Shown piece after piece: positions 48,473 through 59,109 of a stretch of 64,000 nt of DNA. This stretch comes from Welwitschia mirabilis. Taxonomy: Eukaryota > Gnetophyta > Gnetopsida > Welwitschiales. A program made the translations under genes and the position numbers. The stretch is taken from positions 214,401,765-214,465,764 of the forward strand of contig JBOZIK010000001.1 in assembly GCA_051453625.1 (NCBI GenBank). Direction: 5' to 3'. The stretch's first letter is position 1; each line of letters begins with the position of its first letter. The notes beneath the pieces are model-generated. The model saw only the letters and a list, made by a program, of their open reading frames with translations. It did no database searches and was not told where the DNA came from.

Positions 48473-48735
48473 TCATTTTATGCTCTGATATGTTCTGATG
48501 CAACCATATCCTACACAATCCAAAATGCCAAGACACTTTGGTGATAGAGCATTTCTGCTTATTTTTATCACTTCCATTCTTCTCCTAATCCATGTAAGAT
48601 TATTTACCATGACTTGACATCTCCTATTGCTCAATACTTCATCACCTTTTGTGACTCTCCCTGGGTGCTCCTTTGTTAACCAACCCACCTTAGAATTAAG
48701 CTTAACCTTGAGCTTCAAATGTTAGGGATCATCTA
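48473..48735 (-). other. Leader of the nested copia with an 81-codon open frame
   Basis: The frame 48,718 to 48,473 on the minus strand begins MKLKVKLNSKVGW about 20 bp after the PBS and includes LSNRRCQVMVNNLTWIRRR. It shows no likeness to copia gag N-termini that I know. Base composition is less A+T-rich than the surroundings. It may be a leader that stays open by chance, a remnant of an unusual gag, or captured sequence. I assign no function. Confidence 0.4.
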
Positions 48736-48747
48736 GTTTTGATACCA
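48736..48747 (-). promoter_or_regulatory. Primer binding site of the nested copia, tRNA-Met
   Basis: The minus strand reads TGGTATCAAAAC directly after the 5' LTR. The consensus is TGGTATCAGAGC, so there are two G-to-A changes. This is the best-preserved PBS in the window. Confidence 0.75.
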
Positions 48748-48977
48748 CTTATACACTCTAAACACCTAGGATAAGAAGAATACATACATACTTTATTCAT
48801 AATGGAAAAGCCCTTTAAATAGCCATTATAGTGACAGAATAAAGCAAAAAATATGCTACTAACAAAACATGTAAAACTGACTCCTAAAGACTAGTTAAAA
48901 AATTTCACTGTCAACTGAACTCCTAAAGACTAGAACAATCCCTACAGAATAGGACATACTCTTCTAGATTTTATTCA
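48748..48977 (-). repeat. 5' LTR of the nested copia
   Basis: It is collinear with 44,692-44,914. The plus-strand left end CTTATACACTCTAAACACC adjoins the PBS, and the right end is AGATTTTATTCA. It reads on the minus strand from TGAATAAAATC. Confidence 0.8.
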
Positions 48978-48982
48978 ATAGG

Positions 48983-49220
48983 GTGAAGGTGTGTGTTATT
49001 TTCTTAAGCAATTATTAAAGGGTGTTGAAGAGAATCCTTTTCTTGAAGGTTAAAGTATTATTATAACTCTAATATACTCTACTAAAAAGAAATAGAATAC
49101 CTATTTTTCCATGGATGTTTTTCTTTACTTTGAATGGTTTTAACTCCTATGAGTGTTTTTCTTTTCAAGTTATTTTCTATTTTCATCATTATTGTTCTAT
49201 TTCTTACATTCACATTTACA
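48983..49220 (+). mobile_element. Copia 3' fragment, right half
   Basis: It resumes with GTGAAGGTGTGTGTTATTTT, matching GGGGTGTGTGTTATC in the uninterrupted LTR (about 41,004), and runs to CACATTTACA at 49,220. It is followed by TAATAGTTGAGGTATTATAC, the same right junction as the complete copia at 41,247. The shared junction means both come from one ancestral insertion that was duplicated with its flanks. Confidence 0.75.
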
Positions 49221-49225
49221 TAATA

Positions 49226-52200
49226 GTTGAGGTATTATACTACCCCATTCATTTTGAAATCAGGGAATGTTAATGAAAATCCTTTACTTCTTAATCAAAT
49301 CAATTTTAATGTATTGAGAAAGAGTTATGAACCTATATAAATGAGGTTCATTTCAGAATTCATAGCTTTACCCATAATTTTTACAAAAGATATTACATAT
49401 TATGATAGAGTATGATAATACTACCAACAAGTGGCTTTATTTCCTTTATCCTCCTTCTACTTATAAGGTTTTTAAGTGTGGTTGAGGATGTTTAATCCTC
49501 ACCATTTCTTATGTTAGTGAAATATATTACCAATAAATAAAAAAATAAAAAAATAAAAAGAAAGAAAAATGAAGGTTAGCTAGAAAACCTAAGATATTAT
49601 GATGAATTATAAGTACATTAAGATGTTCCCTTAAGTAGCATTTCATGAAGGACGATTATTTTAGTTTCAAGTCTTTGTAGCATTTATCCTACATCGTAAT
49701 TATATTTTGTTCATATATGATATGAATAAGTTAGTTTCTATTTTAATTAGACAATTCACAAAAAAATAATGCCACTAAGGATGTTAGATATCTCAAAGTA
49801 AATCACATTTATCAAATATTTTATTATTATCATTATTATTATCACTATGATCATCATCTTCATCATCATTATTATCATATGTAAACTGAGTAATGTAGGT
49901 TAAAATAATATAAATCTTTATATATGTATCTATCGTAGGAAAAAAGATTAATTTGGGATAAAACCAAGTACCTAATAATAGAAAAACATTTTATTAAAAA
50001 TATATTATGTTATAAGAATAAAAGATAGCTTGATAATGTTAATTAAAAATTTATTCCTATTTGAAAACATTACATCTTATAGCAATGTAGACAATACTTA
50101 TTCCCATAGTATCCTTATTTATGTTTAAGTTACATTAGCTAAATGAGAAATTTTTGAAATTCTAGTGATCTTATTCTTTATATATGACTTATAGGATGGT
50201 TTATTGTATTATTAAGATGAACTATAATGTTCATAAGTTGGTGGCTAATCGATCTTGCCCTTAGTAGTAAAAATTTCCAAAATTCTATGTAAAAGGAACT
50301 ATGTATCTAGGTAAAAAAAGGTTGTGTGCCCATCATCCTATTCTTTGACTTTTTATATCACTTCGTTTCATGTCCTAAGCATGGGTACATGTCTAGGTCT
50401 TCTTTGATATGAATGTATTATCCTATTCTAAAAACACTTAATGTGTAGATAAATTGCCATAACAATGCATGTAGTTATAATGATCTTGTTATTTTACGTT
50501 TAGTTACACTTTTCTTTTATTTTTATATCTTTGGATGAAAACATGATATTTAGCAATATATAATATTAGTAAGTTTTTCATTTATTAGAAGTAATGATAC
50601 CTTGCATGTTAAATTAAGTGTGACTTTTTATTTGATTCTATAGCTTTCTATGATAATTATAACAATTTTTATTTATTAATCATAAGTTAGACGATACCAT
50701 TTTATAAAAAAAATTTGATAGTATAGTGCCTAAACTAAATTTTATTAATCATATCATGCTTTCCCATAAAATATCTATTTGGAATTTGCTTCATATTATT
50801 GATTCAATGAAATGTATTTACATTCTTCCTTAAAATCACTTTTCTTAACTAGTGTACATTATGAATGATTATGTCTTATATAAAGTGTATTAAACTCCTT
50901 TATTTGTTATTTATCTTAATTTTTCGTGATGAATAACTATGTCTTTTATGAAGTGTATTGTATTATTTTTGTTTAATAGTTATTCTTCACCTACACCATC
51001 AAAGACTATGTCTCCTAGAAGTGTGTTGTGTTTCGTGGTTGGTAATAGCTTTACATTCTTACGTTATATCATAGCTAGATATTCTAACTTTGAAGTTTTA
51101 ATCTCATACACCATGATACGTTTTACCATATTTATATCCTCAAAACTATCTCTATTGACCTATGTGCTATGCTATGCTTAAGCATGGAAGATAATGTGCT
51201 CATTTGTAATGGTAATTACATAACATTAAATGTTTTATGCTTAGTTAATTATTAGATATTATGTATTAGAAAAATGAGTTCATGTATTATTCCTTTAACT
51301 TACCATGGAAATTTCTTATATATATATATATATATATGTATTTTTATAATTAAACATAGAGCTATGTCTATATAATAATTTATACACAATATAATAAATA
51401 TATATTTATGGGTGAATATATAAATATGTCTAGAGTTATATTGTTATGTCATAAAAATAATAAATGTTTAAAATATAAAAGGCGAGCAATGTGGCCATCC
51501 ACTTTAACAACTGCCACCCTTCTCCTTTGTCCCTCCTTATCAGTGTCAGACTCCTCTCTTTCCCGTCACCGCCATCTTCAACGTCCTACATCATTAAGTT
51601 AAATCCACTTTCAAGTGTATAGTATAGTCTGGCTAAGGTTACGCTGGGTCGGTTCGTAAGAAAACTAAGATAAAGAACGCAAAAACAGAGATGGACAGAC
51701 GTAAAGAGGGAAGCATTGAATTTTCTTGGGGTGAAGACATTAAATAAAAAGTGGCCAGAATAACCCTGAGGAGGACGGATTCCATTTACTTGTGGCTTTT
51801 ACCTTGGTGGCATTGCAAGCGTGATTTTTCAGTTAATTGATTCTCAAGGCATAACACTCTAGTTGCAAGATTAATGAGGTATTTCACAAAGGATAATTTA
51901 AACAAAAAACAATAGAGTTGAAATGTCGTAGATTTACTGTCTGCATCTTTTAGAGTTGCGGAGGTTTTGCAGATGGATGAAATGAATAAATTCTTAGAAA
52001 AGGTATAATAACTATGACATGTTTTCTTACTATCTGTGATCCTACATATTGTTTCAGGGTGTGTAATGGATTGCAGATGGATAAAATGAATAAATTCTTA
52101 GAAAAGACATAATAACTATGACATGATTTCTTACTATTTGTGATCCTACATATTGTTTCAGGGTGTATACTGGAGTGGTTATGTCTATGACTCCCTTGGC

Positions 52201-52583
52201 GTAGTTCATAAACACTCATGCAAGTAGTCTAGTTACTTCTCTTTGTTGGTCATATCAAAGCTATTTTTTCTTATGGGTTAATTATCTTTACATGTTTTAT
52301 TATCATCTCATACTTCAAATTGTTTGAATATTATTATGTTAAATATGACCTAAATCTTCATAGCGCATATAATGGAGACCATGTAGAATTTGATTAGTGA
52401 TATTTGATAGGCTTTACATGAATGGTGGTTGAAATGAACCTCCCTCGTTGATACTTTTTTCTCTACCTACTAGTATCATAATTGTCACAACTAGCTCATA
52501 CTTAGATGGAACTAAAACCAACCCAATCCATCAACCTATTTGTGTGAGCCTCATAATAGTAACCAAGTGTACATAAATTTGGC
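49226..52583 (+). repeat. 3.3-kb unit, copy 2
   Basis: It runs from GTTGAGGTATTATAC to the point where copy 3 begins, about 3.36 kb, and is the most complete copy. The A part (49,226-51,400) contains the triplet run (49,820-49,880). The B part (51,405-52,583) contains a markedly less A+T-rich block (51,480-51,850) with several CpG. A 104-bp local duplication lies at 51,967-52,174. Frames at 50,939-51,181, 51,408-51,602 and 51,950-52,219 are not kept in copy 1 and I do not call them genes. Confidence 0.8.
51967..52174 (+). repeat. Perfectly spaced 104-bp tandem duplication
   Basis: TTGCAGATGGATGAAATGAA at 51,967 recurs as TTGCAGATGGATAAAATGAA at 52,071, and the two 104-bp blocks differ at only a few positions. 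Copy 1 of the unit (near 44,010-44,120) has one block only, so the duplication arose in copy 2 after the unit was duplicated and is fairly recent. Confidence 0.9.
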
Positions 52584-54278
52584 GTTAAGGTATTATCCTA
52601 TCCCCTTTATCTAGAAATCAGAAAATGTGAACAAAAATCCTTCCCTTCTTTATCTCATAATTATTGGCATACTCAAAATAAGACATGGGCCATTTCAAGA
52701 TTTAAAGCCCCACCCATCGTTTTTAATAAAGATAGTAGTATGTTATCATAAAATATGATAATTTTACTAGGAAGCCATTATATTTCCTTTATTTTCTTTT
52801 TTGGCACGAGGTTTCTAAAAGTGGTCGAGGGAGTTGAATCCCCACCTTTTCCTCAGTACATTAGCAAAATGCATTCTATGCAAAATGAAGATAGAATATG
52901 GAAAGGGGAAAAAAACAAGTTATCTAGAGAACCCAAGATTTTATGATCAATTATAATTACAATGAGATATTTCCTTAAGTAACATTTAATGAAGGGTAAC
53001 CATTTTACTTTCAAGCCTTTATAGTAGTTGGCCTCTATCATAATTATTTCTTCTTCATTTTATAAAGTGAATAGGGTAGTCTTCATTTAGATTAGACAAT
53101 TCACAAGAACATTGTACCACCACTAATGATGTTAGATATCTTAGCATAAAACGTGTTTATCAAAGATATTAAGAAGAAAATAATACTATGATAATAAATA
53201 TTATATTTATTATTACCATTATTATTATCATCATTATTACTATTAGGCATAAATTTGGAAACTCACATTGGGATACTAAATTTTTTTACATATGGAATTG
53301 TCTTAGGTCAAAGTATTGATATGAGATATAATAAAGTAAATGATGAGGGGAAACTTTCATTAAAAACACTTTAGTTTGTAAGGATAAAAGGTACTTGAAT
53401 AATGTCAATTAACAATCTATTCGTGTTTGACAACAATAATTGTTCTAGGACTATAGACAATACTTATCCCCATAATATCCTTGTTTGTGATAGAGATATA
53501 TGTTATTTAAATAAGAAAATTTTAAAAATTTAATAATCTTATCCTTCATGACTGACTTACAGGATGGTTGATTGTGTTATTAAGATGAACTATAGTAGTC
53601 ACAGGCTAGTGTACCAGAAATATTTCCTAATTAGTGCAAATTTTTAAAATTATAGGTAAAAGGAACTATGTGCCTAAGTAAATAGGTTGTGTGCATTTCA
53701 TCCTATAATTTAACTCTTTATATCATTCTTTTCACATCTTGGTCATGGATAGATGATGTGGATCTTCTTTTGATAGAAATATATGACCATGTTCTAAACA
53801 CATTAGACATGTAGATGAATTGACATGATGATGCATTGGATTCCAATGAACTTGTTATTAAATGTTTATTTATCCTTTCCTTTTATGCTTATTTATTTTT
53901 ATGGAAACTTGCTATTTTGCATGACATAATATTGCTATGTTCTTCATTGAGAAGAAGTAAATAGAGATTAAGATACAACTTACATATTAAATGGAATGTA
54001 CTTTTTTTTCATTCTGCATCTTTCTATGATAATTATAACATGTTGCATTATTATATGATACACTTATATAAAAGATAGCTAACTAGATAGTACTTAATTT
54101 AAATTATATTAATTATATCATGATTACTGCTATAATATCTATTTTGAATTTCCTTCATATTCTGGATTCAATGATATGTATTTACATTCTTACTTTTAGC
54201 CATAATCCTTCACTAATTCACATCATAAATGACTATGTCTGTTATAAAGCATATTCACTTTTTTTAACTTGTAGTTGA
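52584..54278 (+). repeat. 3.3-kb unit, copy 3, cut by the Athila-like LTR
   Basis: It begins GTTAAGGTATTATCC (52,584), the equivalent of GTTGAGGTATTATAC in copies 1 and 2, but with the B part of copy 2 joined directly and no copia between. It is collinear with copy 2 through the triplet run (53,195-53,245) and the AATGACTATGTCTGTTATAAAG block (about 54,228), then stops at 54,279 where the LTR starts. Short frames at 52,755-52,946 and 52,853-53,041 are not conserved in the other copies. Confidence 0.75.
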
Positions 54279-55476
54279 TGCAATGTGAATTTATGCATTC
54301 CTGAAGTCCTTTAAGTAAACCTGTAAATCAAATATCTTACAGAGAAACACATATTAGTATAGATGGAGTTTACCCAAATGTCGTAATCCTAGTGAAGGCA
54401 CTAGGTTCAGAGTTAGAAAATTGACTTTTAAAGGTATTTTAACCTTTTTTATCTTTTAATAAATGAAAGCAAATAACAAAGTAAAATGAAATGCAACATT
54501 AATGGAGATGAAATGCAAATGGAAGTGAAATGGATTCTATTGGATCCTAATCCTCTTGTCACAAGAACCAGCTTCTCTCTAATTCAAATAAATTGAGTAG
54601 AGTACCTAACTTATTCCTAATCAATGTGGATTATGAGTTATACAAAATAGAATATTGAATGCAATGTGGAATGGAAATGGAATAACAAGGCAAATCTAAA
54701 CTAACCAAAGTCAACCTTGACAAAGGTTTCCCTTTTAATCTAAATGAATTATAGAATCATCACTTAAACTCTAACCAACTTAAACTATGAGGGAAATAAA
54801 TAGAATTGAAATGAAAATAGTACTTGTATTAATTCATATAACTTTTACATCCACTTACAATAAAGTAGTAGCACCTCAATGAAAGAGACTTAGTCTAACA
54901 CCAAGGGAACTCCTCTCTGTAGCTACTAGATGTAACTCTTGTTCTTCAATCTTCTATCATAAGCATATTGGGTATAAAAGATGAAAACAAAAATGAAGAA
55001 GAAGAATGGTATTTATAGATTCATATTAAAGTTTCAAAATATATATCAATCCTAAAAGTTAGAAAATAAACCCTAACAGCCCAAATGGGTTACTCGATTC
55101 CATTATAAAAATAATTCTTTTCAGCCATAGAAAAATAGCTATCATTCTAACTATTATGGGGACAATAGTGGGGATGTCACCTTACATTAGAATGCACATC
55201 ATTAGCTTCATGCCTCGCTATCAACTCTACATAGGGGATGACATAGGGGATGACAGAGTTCCTTATCTCCAATTTCTAAGGTAAGTCAGTCTTTTTCATG
55301 ATGAATTCTTCTTCTAAGTATGTAGTATTATAATAAGCCTAAAAGCCTCTAAATATGCTAATAATTACATGTTTCAATGGACATCCTATCAGATCTCCAT
55401 AATCATAAGTATTGCATCAAAACCTCTATAAAGGTCTTGTAAAAGCATCAAATTCATATAAATTGACATCTTAACA
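54279..55476 (-). repeat. 3' LTR of the second Athila-like element
   Basis: The plus strand starts TGCAATGTGAATTTATGC and ends TTGACATCTTAACA, about 1.2 kb. It is collinear with 5,787-6,999 and 11,805-13,001. TATAAATA lies on the minus strand at 55,010-55,017. Dyad motifs lie at about 55,135-55,185 and 55,205-55,260. Confidence 0.85.
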
Positions 55477-55500
55477 TAGCCCACTACTTATCCTTGTCAG
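55477..55500 (-). promoter_or_regulatory. Polypurine tract of the second Athila-like element
   Basis: The minus strand reads AAGGATAAGTAGTGGGCTA running into TGTTAAGATG of the LTR. It matches the PPT at 7,000-7,020. Confidence 0.7.
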
Positions 55501-58500
55501 TCCCTGACAAAGTAAGCAATCAACTATATTACAAGCCAATTTAACTAAGATAAAAAAACACTAAAAATATGTAAACTCAGTTTAATTAAATCATGTAAGA
55601 ATAGATATCATAAATAGATTAACTGATATAAATTCTAAAAATATCCATAAGCCCACTACTTAAGCATGTTACCATAGAATAAATGAATGTCATACACATA
55701 TAGAAATCATAAAATGTAACATTGATAGCTCANNNNNNNNNNNNNNNNNNNNNNNNNNNNNNNNNNNNNNNNNNNNNNNNNNNNNNNNNNNNNNNNNNNN
55801 NNNNNNNNNNNNNNNNNNNNNNNNNNNNNNNNNNNNNNNNNNNNNNNNNNNNNNNNNNNNNNNNNNNNNNNNNNNNNNNNNNNNNNNNNNNNNNNNNNNN
55901 NNNNNNNNNNNNNNNNNNNNNNNNNNNNNNNNNNNNNNNNNNNNNNNNNNNNNNNNNNNNNNNNNNNNNNNNNNNNNNNNNNNNNNNNNNNNNNNNNNNN
56001 NNNNNNNNNNNNNNNNNNNNNNNNNNNNNNNNNNNNNNNNNNNNNNNNNNNNNNNNNNNNNNNNNNNNNNNNNNNNNNNNNNNNNNNNNNNNNNNNNNNN
56101 NNNNNNNNNNNNNNNNNNNNNNNNNNNNNNNNNNNNNNNNNNNNNNNNNNNNNNNNNNNNNNNNNNNNNNNNNNNNNNNNNNNNNNNNNNNNNNNNNNNN
56201 NNNNNNNNNNNNNNNNNNNNNNNNNNNNNNNNNNNNNNNNNNNNNNNNNNNNNNNNNNNNGCTCAAGGAATGAAAATGTATATGCATATTATAGAAATAG
56301 AGATAATAGACTAATGTAATAGACTTAATTAGCGCTAATCTTGACAAAGTGATGAATTTAAGTTCATTAGTATAATCCATAAGGGTAAAAGGACAAGATT
56401 AAATATAGCATTATTTTTTTAGATGATCTAAAGCATAGCTATAAGAAAACTCTATGAGTGTGCTACTATACTCTTGCAAGATAAACTCCATGAATTTATT
56501 CAATTAATATGAAATATAAATCAAAACAACTGATCATATATATGTGACATAAAAGCTCAAAACATGGTCCTTTCAAAAATTTGTTCTTAAAATCATAGAC
56601 TAAAGCCTAGAGGGGTGTCCTACACCCTTCCCCTTTTCCACTTTCCCAGAGAANNNNNNNNNNNNNNTAAATTACACCAAAGATAAAGAATAAGTATCAT
56701 CCTATCTATCATAGGAATAATAGAAATAAGACAACAGTGATCAAATAGGTTATTTATAAAGAGATATAAACCAAAAAAATTTTGAAAATAGGAAAACACA
56801 TGAAAAATAGCAAAAAAATAAAAGAAGATAGAAAGTAAAGAAATAGCCTAAAAAACATGCCCATGATGGAGAGGAATGCATGGAAGGAAGTGTAATAATA
56901 GAAAAAAATGCACTAAGTAGAAAGAAACAATGCTCACATACTTTAAAAATGTGCCCAAACTTATGGAAAAAGAAGAATGAGAACTCATCAAATCATGGAA
57001 ACCCATTAAGAAGAGNNNNNNNNNNNNNNNNNNNNNNNNNNNNNNNNNNNNNNNNNNNNNNNNNNNNNNNNNNNNNNNNNNNNNNNNNNNNNNNNNNNNN
57101 NNNNNNNNNNNNNNNAAAATAGGCAAACACATGAAAAACAACAAAAAAAGAAAAGAAGATAGAAAGTAAAGAAATTGCCTAAAAAACATGCCCATGATGG
57201 AGAGGAATGCATGGAAGGAAGTGTAATAATAGAAAAAAAATGCACTAAGTAGAAAGAAACAATGCTCACATACTTCAAAAATGTGCCCAAACTTATGGAA
57301 AAAGAAGAATGAGAACTCATCAAATCATGGAAACCCATTAAGAAGAGAACAACAATCTACTATATAAACTAGTGAGAACAGATCAACAAGAAACTAGGAA
57401 ATCATTAGATCTATAATACTATGTAGGAAAAGTATAGGAAATGACTTTGAAAAACTGAACAAAATAGCTAAAGAAAAATAAAATGAAAATGGACAACTAG
57501 GAACACAAAGAAAATTTCTTACTTACCCTAAATTCTAACCTAAAAAATTCCCTTGGTAACAATTATAAAATCACTTGATGAAACGTGCAAAATAGTATGT
57601 AGAAACTATAAAGTACCACTCAATAAGGTAATAAATATGATGATGTCAAGTATGTCTAATGTTATTGAATAATGAACGATAAGATAAAAAGCTATTAAAA
57701 TAGGAACTTATAAGCTACCATATCAAAATAGCACTAGAATCTAAAAAGTAGAGTACTCATGTGGAAGTAATGTAAATAAATAAATNNNNNNNNNNNNNNN
57801 NNNNNNNNNNNNNNNNNNNNNNNNNNNNNNNNNNNNNNNNNNNNNNNNNNNNNNNNNNNNNNNNNNNNNNNNNNNNNNNNNNNNNNNNNNNNNNNNNNNN
57901 NNNNNNNNNNNNNNNNNNNNNNNNNNNNNNNNNNNNNNNNNNNNNNNNNNNNNNNNNNNNNNNNNNNNNNNNNNNNNNNNNNNNNNNNNNNNNNNNNNNN
58001 NNNNNNNNNNNNNNNNNNNNNNNNNNNNNNNNNNNNNNNNNNNNNNNNNNNNNNNNNNNNNNNNNNNNNNNNNNNNNNNNNNNNNNNNNNNNNNNNNNNN
58101 NNNNNNNNNNNNNNNNNNNNNNNNNNNNNNNNNNNNNNNNNNNNNNNNNNNNNNNNNNNNNNNNNNNNNNNNNNNNNNNNNNNNNNNNNNNNNNNNNNNN
58201 NNNNNNNNNNNNNNNNNNNNNNNNNNNNNNNNNNNNNNNNNNNNNNNNNNNNNNNNNNNNNNNNNNNNNNNNNNNNNNNNNNNNNNNNNNNNNNNNNNNN
58301 NNNNNNNNNNNNNNNNNNNNNNNNNNNNNNNNNNNNNNNNNNNNNNNNNNNNNNNNNNNNNNNNNNNNNNNNNNNNNNNNNNNNNNNNNNNNNNNNNNNN
58401 NNNNNNNNNNNNNNNNNNNNNNNNNNNNNNNNNNNNNNNNNNNNNNNNNNNNNNNNNNNNNNNNNNNNNNNNNNNNNNNNNNNNNNNNNNNNNNNNNNNN

Positions 58501-59100
58501 NNNNNNNNNNNNNNNNNNNNNNNNNNNNNNNNNNNNNNNNNNNNNNNNNNNNNNNNNNNNNNNNNNNNNNNNNNNNNNNNNNNNNNNNNNNNNNNNNNNN
58601 NNNNNNNNNNNNNNNNNNNNNNNNNNNNNNNNNNCATGAAATAGCATGGTCTTTATTTATTTTTCTTTTTTTTTATCTCTCACTTTTTTTTTTTTTTAGT
58701 TGATAATATTCCACATGATCAAGTACTTGTAAGAATAAAAGCAAAGTAATGAGATGAGTAACAAAGTAAGAACATGCAGAAATAACTTACTCATACCATT
58801 GAAAAAAATAAAAGAACCAAGACATCTTCCTTTAAGATAACGTTCATAGACATATGAATGTTAGAAGATTAAATGAAGCCAATCTTATCATCTAAATGCC
58901 CAAGTAAAATATTATTAATCATGAAAAATTCATAAGTAAATAGATATGTTAAGTTAAACATATTTAATTGATAACATGATGTTTACCTAAAGAATGAGTT
59001 ACGAAGGAATTTATACAATGGTAAAATGAAGGTCCTCCTCAGTAAGAGGGGCTTCCAAAAAAAGGGCTTCTTTCATGTTTAAGGTTTTATTAGAAGATAA
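55501..59100 (-). other. 3' region of the second Athila-like element, with three main gaps
   Basis: This part is shared in blocks with 7,021-9,300. Gaps lie at 55,733-56,260, 56,654-56,667, 57,016-57,115 and 57,786-58,634. The segment 56,787-57,015 is repeated almost exactly at 57,116-57,347 across a gap. In Athila elements an env-like frame can sit here. Hydrophobic minus-strand frames at 56,848-57,195 and 57,006-57,338 are antisense to A-rich runs and lack a convincing pattern, so I do not call an env-like gene. Confidence 0.55.
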
Positions 59101-59109
59101 CTAATAAAT

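Larger units (their letters stand above)
44692..48977 (-). mobile_element. Nested Ty1/copia element, minus strand, non-functional
   Basis: LTRs of about 225 bp (44,692-44,914 and 48,748-48,977) flank a copia-type interior with PBS, gag C-terminus, protease, integrase, RT and RNase H in order on the minus strand. Target-site words CTAGG (44,687-44,691) and ATAGG (48,978-48,982) differ at one base. It sits inside the LTR of another copia, so it is the younger of the two. At about 4.3 kb it is a little short: only about 250 bp separate the PBS from the last part of gag, so most of gag seems deleted. Its coding remnants are noticeably better preserved than those of the host copia. Confidence 0.85.

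Noticed and set aside
50939-51181. 80-codon plus-strand frame in the 3.3-kb unit
   Set aside because: The same place in copy 1 (about 42,900-43,140) has stops and indels, so the frame is not conserved.
56848-57338. Hydrophobic minus-strand frames that could suggest an env-like protein of the Athila-like element
   Set aside because: They are antisense to A-rich runs, cross a gap whose flanks are duplicated, and lack a signal peptide, a proper transmembrane pattern or a match in the sister element at 7-9 kb.
57741-58647. Minus-strand frames of nearly 300 codons
   Set aside because: They consist of an 849-N gap with a few readable codons at the ends.
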